Shown one piece after another: positions 36,001 through 47,575 of a stretch of 64,000 nt of DNA (positions within the stretch are counted from its first letter, which is position 1; every line of letters begins with the position of its first letter). The notes below the pieces were generated by a model. That model searched no databases, was not told the origin of the DNA, and saw only the letters and a program-made list of their open reading frames with translations. The DNA lies in assembly GCA_008508345.1 (NCBI GenBank), contig QNGE01000143.1, positions 132,885 through 196,884 of the forward strand, read 5' to 3'. The DNA is from Paragonimus westermani (lineage: Eukaryota; Platyhelminthes; Trematoda; Plagiorchiida; Troglotrematidae). The position numbers were made by a program, and so were the translations under genes.

Positions 36001-39000
36001 CTTATATGACGAAATCAAACACTGTGAAACTCCCAGAAGGTTCCACCGTGCAATTGAAAAATATACGGGGACAATGTTTACGGCTCTCGGTTGCTTCATC
36101 AAGCAGGTCCTCACGTACACACTTTTGACAAAAACTATGCTTGAACATTTCATTTTCCAACTGTTATTTATGTGAATGTTCACAGAGTTGACAGAGAATT
36201 ATTTAATACTCCCTGGTGTATTTTTTCTTATGCAAGGTCAGTAGACCACAAATCAGCTTACGTTCGTACATCGGAATAATGAGGTCACTCGTAGCCCAAT
36301 CTCAGCTTCCACGATGTGTACCAAACAAATGTTTGTCGACAACGTAAACACAGATGTGGGCACTTAATTGTCAATCAACAACGAATTCGTTTTCAAGGAT
36401 TCTGTAAATCTTTCACAATTTTTCAACACAATGATTCACCACGAGATCCGATGTTTGTTGAAAACAACAGTGTAACTATGGATAATTATGACTTTTTAAG
36501 TTGACACTGTCCAACTGAATTACATCAGACGCACTGATACAAAGATTTAGCCGATCCAAATCTGGAGCATACAATTCTAAATCTAAAACTATTTATACGA
36601 GGCACTAAATTTGTTGTTTCAGGCTTACTGTTTAGAACTGTGATGATGGTTTTTGTGTTATCTATTTTTAGGGCTTTTATTGTTGCGGGAAAATTAGAAG
36701 ATCGAGATACCAAATTTGTTGTCAAATAAGTAAGCTTACTTTATTGAAAAGTTGCATCTTAAAAATGCGAGAACTTGAGAGAAAGCTGATTTAAGCCATT
36801 CTAATTAGATGTATACGCTTAGATAGGGTTTATAAAAATTATGCTTATACATCCGAAAAAAATCTCGCATTTGGTAATACTAACGGGTACATGATGATCT
36901 GGCTTTGAGTTTGCCCAACATCTCCAAAGTCCACGGCTTGTGGTCACAGTTTGCTATCTCTTATTCTGACATCAACCATTTAACTCAACACGTATTTGAT
37001 GTCGCCTCAGCAGAATCATTCAGGGGTAAGCGATTTTACCTGAAGTAACTTATGCAGACAAAGATAGGTTAAGGACTTTTTAGTTAATATCATTGGCGTG
37101 GATTTTGATCGAACAATGAATGCTATAAGAAGGGGGTAATGTGGTAATTATGATTTCATTTGGACAAGTGTATGCCTGAAGTCCAGATGTCGGTTGGCGA
37201 CTCTTGCATAAGCAAACTGCAGACGCGCTAAAGGCTGAGGTGTCTTCAACATATCAAAATATCTTAATTTAAATTGGGGCTAAATATTTCGCATGCCGTC
37301 TGCAACCCTAAACACTGAGCTGTGGGATTTCTCCCTAAAGACGTCATTCATCAACTACTTGCGGTTAACAGAAAAATACCAACCACTAGGCACATAAAGA
37401 GTCGGCTTTACAAAATTGCATAACTACCAGAATACTCATTTATGAATACTGCATGCCAGTTCCATTATTCTAAGAAAATTACGTCCGGATTAAGACTCAG
37501 CAAGAGATGTATTCTCAAATACAAATCAACCAGACAAGTCAATTAATCTCAATCTGTGGTTGTATTCCATTGGTTATGGTGAACACACCGACCACATTCT
37601 AAGGTTGAGTCTTGGAGGCACTATCCTAATCTCGTTTGTATTTGAATTGCAGTCAAGATGACTGTCACTAGTATTGAAAAACTTCCCCTAAACGAACAAT
37701 TTTTTCCGCTTTCCCTTCTAAATTCGAAATTGTGACTGATACATAAAAATTTGAGCATGGACGGACGTTGACGGATTAGTTGGTGGCAATAGATGCTAGG
37801 TGTGTAGGTCCGGGTCGATTATGTTCAGATTTATCTGTCTAATATGTGTGAAGTATCGTGATTTGCATGTTTAATGAAAGTTTACTGTCGTACTGGGCGG
37901 AGCTTTTCAGAGACATGTCATACCTGTTCTAAATGTCAAACAAAGGCGCTTTCTCATATCTTCATAATTTTTGGAACTGTCCATAGGAACCCTTTTTGTT
38001 ACCTATATAATAACTGTACCGCTTTCTAAATTCGGAAGCCTCCTGTAGGTTGTAGGAGTCTCAGGGGACCTCGGGCAAATTGCTTCAACCTGATGTCATC
38101 CTTCAACCTGAAATATTTCTCAAATTTCCGGACGTTTAGGTACATTAGAGTGAATGGTACTTCTTTGTTTTTCGTTATTAAATCTATTGATTCGTTGATC
38201 GCTAACTATTTTGAAGTCCGAACTGGAACTTTCACAATTCCACCTAACTCACGACATCATATAGAATCCATCGAGTGATTCAACAGATTTAATGCTTAAG
38301 CAGGGTTTTGCATTTAGATCACATTGGAATCCAGCAATACCACGAAAGAGCACTGAAAGTGCACAATGCTAAGTAGTTAATCAGATTTAATTAGTTATAA
38401 GAGACCCGATTTCGAGAAAACTTAGGCTACAGCTGGATTCGTATTAACAGCAGAAACAGCTTTTCCAGGTAAGGCGAGTACCCTAACAGCTGACTTACGG
38501 AACCACACCGGAAGCTCAGAACCTTGATATTTGGAACTAGTTACCTATCCAGCATACTGTTGGTTGGGTACAGATTTATGCTAGACCTTTGACTGTTTCT
38601 GAAAAGAAGTGACTGAAAGTGCAGGATATGTAGCTTAGTTTGTCTCTTGAAACCATTGCTCCTACATTATGTCAATATATGTGTAAGTTGAAGCAAGCAA
38701 GCTTTCCTTGTTTTGTGATTAACTTTTCGTCTGTGAATCCTTGCCGTTCAAAGTGCGCACTAGTACTTTCTAATGACAACACAGTTGTACCTAGTGTCAT
38801 CTTACCAATGACTTTCCGAATGACCAAAATACTTCATCCGGTTCCTGACTTTCTCAAAAATTGTGACGTTCCGACGGTTGCCAGTGAGTAAAGTTGAGAA
38901 CCAACACTGTTTTCGCTGGTCCAGTGCATTGGGCTGGTGATTTTATCACAATTTCAACTGTTTAGTGAAGTATTTTGAACCAGTCACCCGAATTTTTGAT

Positions 39001-40817
39001 CTTGGGATTTGCTGCAAAAAACCTACCCGGCTGTAGACTGATGTTGTTGTACTTCAGTACTAAATTTGTCCGGCATGCGTTTGTGTGAAACAAGATACAG
39101 CAAAACGGTTTGCTACGACAATCCTATACACTCCAAGAATCTAACATAAATCCGTTCCACTCTCCCGGAGTTAGTTGTTTTCCAAACGGGCCTGTCTATG
39201 GTGTACAAGAATAGGAATCTATTTTATGTTTTACAGACAGGTTTTTTGTGGTACATCGCCGACTGTCCCATATTTGTGTGAGCTAACCTGAATAGTTAGT
39301 CACCACATTAACAGAGAATTAGACGTCACCCATGTGTCCTCAAACACATGGTGAAAAATGCACAATCAGCTCTAACAAGATCATAAGGTTTTCTTGCGGC
39401 CAAACGGTTTTTCGTCACTGAGACATGCAGGCATATCTCGCATGAATTAACCGTACATCGAGTAGTTACCACACTGTTCGAAGCTGTGATAATTGAGAAG
39501 CATGTACAAGCTAGGATCTACTCACGATCTACATTGATCCACTACTCAAAGGATGCTGATCACTAGTCTTTATATCAACTAAATTCTATAGTTGAAAATA
39601 AGGTACCGTTAATTACGCTTTACACACACTGTGATGAACAGAAATTTCCAATCGTCTGCACAGACGCATCTGAGCCAATGAGAAGTCTCAAAATGATTTT
39701 ACAGATTGGGATAGGCTGTTAAATCTTGCTTGAGAGGTTTAGCTTGAATATGAATTATGACGACGACCTAAGCAGAACCGAATTTGAGCATTTTCTGTTT
39801 TCGTCTGAATTAAATAAGTTATTCAGAAATGAGAACTTTCGAGGAAAAGCACTACGAAAGAAACACCAGAGAAGATGTGTAAATGTCTAGGTCTGAGTAA
39901 AACAATTTTGTCCAGACCAAAATATTTATACTTCATTCTGTCTTTGTGACACCGAATTAGATTTGTTCACTTAGAGACTGTCTGAGCTAGTGTGCTTACG
40001 AGCTTCAAAATGTCAGTTTGTCCAACCTTGTGTCTTATTGCTGAGGTGACAGAATGGTTGTGTGGTGAAAGTTGTGCGTATCTCATCAATTTACGTATGT
40101 CTTACGTGCAGAAATTTTTTTGCCCTGTTCTCCTTGTTTTTGTGATCGATGCTGATAACCCGAAATTGCTGTTCATGCTCTCAGTAGTATGACCCTCGTC
40201 AAATGGATGTTTGGCTTATTTCTATAGAACATTCACTGAGCTGTTTAACTTTGCCACAACCTTACCATTTTCGCTCACGGTGTTCTTGTTCTTATCAAAG
40301 TCTGAATCATTTTTCATTTTGTTTCATTTCACACGTGTGTGCAAAGTTTGTAAAGCGTTTCTTTCTTCACTACTGGTACATTCTTCTTTTCGTTCCAGAA
40401 CTGACATGCACTATCTCTCCTCATATCTACCATACTTTGGTTGAACATTAATAATGTGAAAAATTTCAATCGGACTGATTGTGATGGAATGGCATTTACA
40501 CTACTTTTAAAAGAAGGGTTGAGCCACACTAGAGGACATTTGACAGAGGGTCATCATTGGTTTGGATGTGCATTTCGGCCAAACGTGGAGCGAAATGGGA
40601 GTTAGGACATGTGATGGGTGTGTTAATTGCTGTGAAAACACTTGAAACAGATTTTTAACCTTGGTAAAATTGTTTTCGTTTATTCGGCTTGACATACTTA
40701 CCAGAGGTGATGAAATTCAGGACTTGCCACAACATAGAAAAGAGGTTTCGTTTACTTCAGCTGATGTATGCTTCAGACTGTCTGCCTTGTAGTGTTTGCT
40801 AGAGGTTGAAAAAGACT
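33087..40817. other. Unrecognised DNA
   Basis: There is no gene I can support in this 7.7-kb stretch. Short frames at 34,739-34,924, 36,316-36,504, 38,640-38,891 and 40,203-40,451 (plus), and 33,146-33,373, 34,030-34,254 and 40,329-40,529 (minus), match nothing. A diverged direct duplication at 36,584-36,722 is listed separately. Confidence 0.4.
36584..36722 (-). repeat. Diverged in-frame duplication, 105-base period
   Basis: On the minus strand two copies of an approximately 34-base segment begin ACAACAAATTTGGT (from 36,722) and ACAACAAATTTAGT (from 36,617), exactly 105 bases apart. They sit in one open frame (36,525-36,725), where they read TTNLVSRSSNF and TTNLVPRINSF. By eye about two thirds of positions match. 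The 35-residue spacing keeps frame, which would fit a small repeat protein, but only two units exist and the frame is 66 codons. Confidence 0.3.
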
Positions 40818-40965
40818 TCTGATGGTTGGGAACAGTGGTGGTGTTGTTCGTAGCTCGGGTTGATGGTTTTGGTACTGATATGTTCGCCGAGCTTGGCATT
40901 TGGGTTGCAAACGTTTCATCACCGAGCGAGGTGACATCATTAGTGCGTAAGTGTTTCAGCGTATA
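40818..40965 (-). mobile_element. Family B repeat unit, solo copy
   Basis: A single unit, read on the minus strand, matches the right half of the inverted pair at 24,436-24,589. The match runs from ACACTTACGCACTAATGATG (at 40,965) through ACCTCGCTCGGTGATGAAAC to CCAACCATCAGAA (at 40,818). It has no inverted partner here. Its minus-strand frame has no stop through the whole unit and reads NDVTSLGDETFATQMPSSAN, then ISVPKPSTRATNNTTTVP. It continues past the repeat boundary as a 60-codon ORF to 40,717. Confidence 0.7.
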
Positions 40966-43900
40966 GTTTTGAACAAGACTTACTGGACTCTACTCACTCT
41001 ACAAGTGCTTAGTAATTCACAGGCTAGTGACGGGCTCAGTGACTAGATTTCTGCGAACAACAAAAATATTTCAGACTTTTACGGAAAATGTTCAACCGTT
41101 GAACTGCGATCTCGAACCGGATGTAACAGTCTTCGCTAACTTCTTCCGGCCAATCACATCCCAACGTGTTCTCAGAATTCCCTATGTTCCACGGTGAGAA
41201 GTTTGTTAACAAATAATTGTAATGTAAGTATTTTACTTGGTTAGCTTCAAAAAATGAGCAGCCATTGGTTTATTCTAACAAGTTTTGTAATGTATGGTAT
41301 AGACTTGTCACTTCGGAATGTACATGTGCAAAGTGGAACATTTAGATTATTTTTCACCCCACTTAAGTAATACCGGTATCACAAGCAGATATGTCTCTTA
41401 TGCGTGATCCGTAAAAAGCGTTTACGCTTTGTCCGGAAACTGTTGTGAATCGAGCTCGCATCATAACGAAACCAGTTGGATGATAAGCGGTCGTACTGAA
41501 GCACACACACAAACATATTATGAGTATCAGTTTCTTGGTCAGTACTACTCTGTCTCAAGTGGAGAAAGATCGTTAACTTATTGGCCCTCACAAACTACTG
41601 TTAAAGGTTGACAGAAAAGAATCTGATAAAATAGAATGCCAATTATACAGACAGAGCTGAACTTTGTCTGTTAGCTTGATAACTTGAATACAAAATTCTA
41701 GCAAAGGGTCGAATGACCACCGGTATGCTCCAGATACAATATACGGTTGTAAGCGTTCTTTCCATCCCAAAACGTTTGACAGCATTGCCTGAGTGTGTAT
41801 TATTGAAGATCGGCCACTTGAAATAGCTATTCAGTCAAATCTTGGTTCGGCGTAACAAACCGAAATATGTACTTACGTATATAGTTTTGTAATATTCGAA
41901 CCAGAATGCGAAGCACACAGCAATAAAAATTTTAATTCACCTTTCAACGTTGACCCTGTGAATGTTTCAAACGTAATATTTTCAGTTGTTCTCACATAAA
42001 AAATCTATGATTCTTCGAAATGTGTGCTTGAAATTTTGCGTTTATTGTTGAAGTACATATATACAAACAGTGCTTATGATATCTTGAATCTAGAAGTGCT
42101 TCAGCATGATATAAAAGTTTGTTTATGAATTTGTCAGTTGAAAGGCTACTGTTCGAGCATAAGTTGGAGTGTTTGAAACGTTGATCGGTAACTGCTGGAC
42201 CATTTCAAATCTCTTGTATTCCAACAGTTTCTTGTTTTTGCGTTGCCTGCCTTGTTTAGTTCAATGCGTTAACTTAGAAAGATTTTTGTAGCTCAATGTG
42301 TCAACTCTGATTTTGCCTCCTCGGTAAAATTGAATTTAATTTCTTCATTTGTTATTCACTCCGATCACTTCAGAAGCTTGTGCCAGAAATTAACCATTCT
42401 GTTCATTGTCACTTAGATATTGTTGTGTGCACAAACATCTATGTAGATTTCTAAGAGAAAGGTTTAAATCACGTTACTGACAGGAAACTGCACGTGATAC
42501 GCCTAATTCCAAGTTGTGACATCCTAAACATTAGGGACAAGGAAGAGGTGTTTGAAAAACAAAGTTCCTAGTCAATAGTCTAAAAGATATTTCTGGAATT
42601 TGCTGCGCAGTTAGGTGTATCATTATATGGGTGACAGATGAGACATGACGATAAGAAAAACAAAAATTCCTATTGGACGATCGTTCCATTTTGAAATGTG
42701 AACACAAACCTAACAGGTGTGTAGGTGTACCATATTCTGCTTGGGTTGTTAGCTTTTTACATTTGTAGGGGTGGAATTAGCTTAGAACATATTACCCGTT
42801 ATTTAAGGCCCACCAGTGTTCAAATATTGGCTACGTCTATTACGATATTAATTGCCTGCATGTCTCGCGTGCGGGTTAGTTAGTATCTATTTCAGGCAGT
42901 AAGGGAAACACCATTTTTATCTGTAATAAATTAACTTTTCGGACAGCATTGATTAGATATTGGTCGATGTTCACTAGAAAGCCAAGTTTTTTCGGTTTAG
43001 TGGAATCATATAGGCAGCAACTAACTGTTGGTATTCACTTGGACACTTGATACACATGAAAACGTGTGCGAAGAAATGCTGCTAAAATGCACTTTATTGT
43101 TCTGTGAACGTGGTTAAATCATTTACGTTATGCTACCTTGATTGCACAGTTCGAAACAGTTACCTTCCGATATAGTTTCTTAGTAATAACGCTTGCCAAC
43201 AATGTTGAGTAAGTATTGCACTGGAGAGGTTGGGGTAAACAGCTTGCTCCATATATGTGATTCAAACTACCACCAGAGGCCAGTTTTCCATCGTCATACT
43301 CACCAACACTTAGCGTAGTCGGACACTAAACCACATTCGTACGCTCTGTTAAATGTACTAAACATACCCCTTCCGGATGTAGAAGAAACCGTGTAACGCA
43401 GAAAGTCGCGATAAGAATGGGCAGGTGGTGTAACACTACTTAATATCCTATTGCAGTATGTAATGTACGTTACGGTAGCAACAATGTTTTCAGCAGTAAT
43501 ATCTCTCTTTGTGCACATCCTAAAGCCACACTAAAAGCTGTCCTGACTCCTTCTGTGAGCAAAGCTAGTCATTATATCCTACATATATTTCAACATCTGG
43601 TCGAAACTTTGAGTACCCAATTGTGACCCGATGAATTGGCTATTATTTGAAATGTTAATACTTCTATTTTCAAGGGAATTCCCGCCAGCATCTCTCCGTC
43701 AGCTGCAAACCTAGCTTCAAGTGTTCTATCACGCAATGCGTTGGCCTACCATTTCCAATGCAGGTTGTCTGTAACACAGCCGACTGAAGTTAAAACGAGT
43801 AACACAATAGGATAATTCACCATCCAGGTGAACATTTCGCTCTCGATGCCCACACACTATGCTGCTTCATCGTCCAACATGTCCGTCACTTTCGAAGGGC

Positions 43901-46130
43901 TCAAACTGACAAACTGAAACGTTCCGTAGTAGATCCAGACTACTTATATACTATTGATCCACACACCCTTGTCTAAGTTGCTGATCGTTTGACGTTTGTA
44001 ATGAAAACGTCCCAGTGGTGTTGAAAGGATTCCATGTTGAATGGCTTGATGATGAACAATTTTCTGCCACACTTTGCTGTGCAACCAAAGCTAGCTGGTA
44101 TATAGATATTCACGGGCTCATTCGTGGTCGTATAATTGCTGAGATTGCCCATTAAGTTATCTGGCTGTACATTGATTGTGCTGTTCCTCACCTTCAACCG
44201 CTTAAAATTTGTTTGCATAGTGATCAGTGTGTCTTCTCAAGAGGCAGCTGAACGGACTCTTATCAGCTTACTTAATGTCAGGATGTAAAGATTTAGCCAA
44301 CTGTGTTCGAGGCGGTACGCAAGAATGATAAAATATAACCAGCCAACGGAAGACTGTTCCCCAGCATTTGTCTAGAAGTGAACTAGATGAGGAGTTCATC
44401 TGCATACAAATAACTTATTGGTGCTAATCAGTTTCTTAGAGAATGAGCTCCCCTATTCCCTCTCGGTAGTGCCAGAGTTCAGGTATAAAATAATTAGCAC
44501 GTTACGGTATGTTGTGAACCAGCTCTTGTGCTTCTGAGCGTTTCCCTGAATGAGAGACTGACCTGATTAGCTTGGTGTACACAGCGTGGACGTTACGTTC
44601 TTGTCAATATGTACTTAGTTAGGCGTTCAGGTTTTCAAAGTTTGACTAGTGTGTGCCATCATATGCTCTTGCAGGATGACCTTTGAACTTGAGGGCTGAT
44701 TTTTTTACGTGTTGCTGTTAGCTTCTTTATTCAAAATTCTTTGCTAATTTTCCACTGTTGTTTGTCCCACTGCCGTTCCATGGGTTTTGTTCATTTTGTT
44801 CTACTGAGTTATGTTTTGGTAGTCGGTCTCCATCTAATTCGCATGCTTTGGCTCTTGAGCTTGTACTTATACAAAAGTTTTGGAAAAGTTCTAAAATTTG
44901 TCACTGCAGCCAAATAAGAAATTTGGGGGTAACGGAACCTTGTTACGTGAGTGAAGTTAGTTAAAACTCCTTAGCTGAATGTTTATCCCGGCGAATTTTT
45001 ATGGATACAGGACAATAAAACGTGTTGCGTCACAAAATGGTTGGGTTACGTTCATGCACGTTCAAGAATACTTGTCCATCAGTTTGACTACTATGTCTTT
45101 CTGTCGCCTTAAAATTGCTTGCATACAGTAGGTGCTCCGGGTAGTTTTAAGACGTTCTTACGTCAGATTTTGTTCACCTACAGTTAATTTGTCTTCTACT
45201 GTGACATTGTTTTGTTACATTTGTTTTCAACGTGTTTAATCCGTGGTTCGTCAAAACTCTGAATCCTCAGATGAAAAAAAAGCAGTTAATCGGCCCTTAG
45301 GTTTCAACGTCATTCTGCTGCATCAGATAGTAGTGTTCGCTAGGATTTTGGCACCCAAAATTTTCAAGTAAAGTACTGAGCTAACCAAGCACTGAGTTTG
45401 TACGAGGTAATTGAATCTCAGCCACTCCGTAACGTGCAACTTGTTTGGCGATTCTCACGAAAGTCAGTATTATGTTCACACGTATGCGTAGCAGCCATCT
45501 TTACTAGTCAGCCTGTTGCTGACGGTTTGAATAGAACTCTGTCGCATTTCTGCTATTTACTTCAAGCTGTGTATGTCATTGATTATATGCAACATTCTAC
45601 TCGGAAGTTTGACTGTGTGGTACTGTTCCCGTTTTCTCAACATTGCTACGGGAAAAATGCTTTCCCGGGAAATCACGTGATGCTTCCAGCTGTCAATTGA
45701 TATGATCCTGTTAAGATTTCGTGTTTGTCCGTTCTGATCTGTCACTCGTTCTCACCGTTACTCTCAGTTCACGTTAGATTTCGATAACCTCCTTCTATGA
45801 ATTATTCTGGAAACAAGTCTTACTGTCTTCCCATCCAGTCTTGATTCAATGCCATTGGTATCGCGTGCAGGCTGGATAAATGATATACTTAGATAATAAC
45901 GTTAGGTTGTTTGCTCTATACCTAAATCGCAACCATGGGTAACACCTGAATATACGAAACAACCAATCCAAGCTACAACATTCAGAAGTAGTCCTACCAG
46001 CCACATTCAGTGTGATGATTTAATAAACATGCTGGTAGCCGGATATAAACAATCCTGATTACAGAGATTGCAACAGTCGTCATGTTGCAACATTCGGCGC
46101 CTTAGAAGATAAAAGGAATTTTTTAAATAA
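40966..46130. other. Unrecognised DNA
   Basis: No gene or named repeat is visible. Open frames at 41,379-41,591 (minus), 43,300-43,518 (minus), 43,973-44,218 (minus), 44,758-44,964 and 45,398-45,700 (100 codons, plus) are unassigned. They fall within the chance expectation for this composition. Confidence 0.4.
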
Positions 46131-46165
46131 CATATTACAATATATTGCAATATAATATATTGCAC
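46131..46165. repeat. AT-rich palindromic cluster
   Basis: Three overlapping variants of an ATATTGCA/ACAATAT motif occur in 35 bases, including the perfect palindrome CAATATATTG. The run can form small cruciforms or bind a symmetric protein. A few bases of such sequence are also expected by chance in A+T-rich DNA. Confidence 0.4.
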
Positions 46166-46285
46166 AGATGAACACCTAGTATCTCCCGTCTGTATTGGTG
46201 CTTACACACCTGATTAAAACAAATGGTCTGAGCGATCTTGTCAAGATTTGATTCCGAATAATGTGATATGCAGTCTGTTTTGGTA

Positions 46286-46485
46286 GATTACTGGTCGGTA
46301 AATGGTGATTCGTTTAATTTCAAGTTAAACAACAATTTCATTAGATCGCGGCTTTTCCATTTAAATAGATCTTTCAGCCGGTCAGGTCCTCGAGCAGATT
46401 GACTCGAAAGTCTATTTGAATGCGAAGGCTGCCATCACATATGAGTGGTGGTCAGTTTGGTGTTTGTAAATTCGTTTATTTCTCC
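46286..46485. mobile_element. Foldback family A, copy 4 (diverged, no module)
   Basis: The left arm (ATTACTGGTCGGTAAATGGT, then GATCGCGGCTTTTCCATTTA) and the right arm (AAGTCTATTTGAATGCGAAG, GCTGCCATCACATATGAGTG) are recognisably those of copies 1-3, but diverged. The loop between about 46,384 and 46,400 is short and has no tRNA-like boxes. It is thus a second module-less copy. Confidence 0.6.
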
Positions 46486-47520
46486 TCAAGAATGATTTAG
46501 TATAGAACGTGCGACGACATGACTAAAGGTAAATTTATCTGGGGCCGTAATGCACCGTTTGATCTCTGCAATAAAACATTAAAGGATACCAACAACAAAG
46601 TTTTGTTTACAAGGATGACAGAATACCACATTCGGCTTTGTAACAGTGAACAAACTCGTACCCCCAACAAGCAGTAGCCACCAAGTTGAAGGGACGGAGG
46701 TGAAAACAAAAATAACCATGTTGAAGTAAACGATCGAAAGGTGAAAGCTAACGGAAATAACGTCTACCAGAGTAGTCTCCAAGTCAGAAATTTCCACCTG
46801 GATTCTCAGCAAGGTTTCTCAAACAACATAGAATCTGTAATCAGAAACGTTCACACAAATTCGAATGACATTATTCTTAGACTTAAAAGTAGCTGAACAA
46901 CCGTCACCCCAGAAGGGAGCATTTAATTTTTCAAGCACAGCTGTTTTTTCATTCAGTCGGTTGAAGAACTCGATGAAGGTTCTGTCACGCCTAATATCAA
47001 GGCAACATGACGATGGTTAAAACAATCGCATTGAAAGCACACAAACATTCCAATCTTGGTCTCGATTAGAATATGCTCTACTTAACTTTTCTTGATAATT
47101 ACATATGAACCAATGCTCTGCAACCGATTTTGTCCCTCTTTTGATTAATCGAATGAAGATAGTCGGAGTGAGAGACCAAGCAAGCAGCCGTTCACAGAAC
47201 GAGACAAAAGTCTTATTCTCCCGGCCGTCATCTATTTGATCATCGATTGTTAAAAGGGGATTTGAATGTAGTTAAGCTTTTTACTACACACAGAATCATT
47301 TTACCTTATGAGTCCAAACAAGAACGGAACAAGTCGGATTTAGGGTGAGCATAAAGGATCACTAAGAACTCAGTTTCCAGCTCTTGCATCCTTATCTAAT
47401 GCAAACTGGCAATTTCAGAAGGATGCAGTCCATCTGCATGGACGGAGTGAAAACAAGTTATGAATCAATGTGCCCTACCTTCATATACTGATAGATGCGA
47501 AATTTTGCTCTAGTAGCTCT
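46486..47520. other. Unrecognised DNA
   Basis: Two overlapping minus-strand frames (46,497-46,709 and 46,579-46,812) are open. The second has a hydrophobic centre (VVDVISV-like to WWLLLVGG) that could look like a membrane span, but no family is recognisable. Nothing else is visible. Confidence 0.35.
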
Positions 47521-47575
47521 TACAAGGGACCGGCTGGAAAGTCCGTCAAATGCGAAAGCGTTAATCAAACGAGCA
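47521..47575. mobile_element. Foldback family A, right-arm fragment
   Basis: ACCGGCTGGAAAGTCCGTCA, then AATGCGAAAGCG and GAGCATA, align with the right arm of family A (GACTGGCTGGAAAATCTATC ... GAATGTGAAGGCTGCG in copy 1). Only about 55 bases remain and there is no partner arm. Confidence 0.5.
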
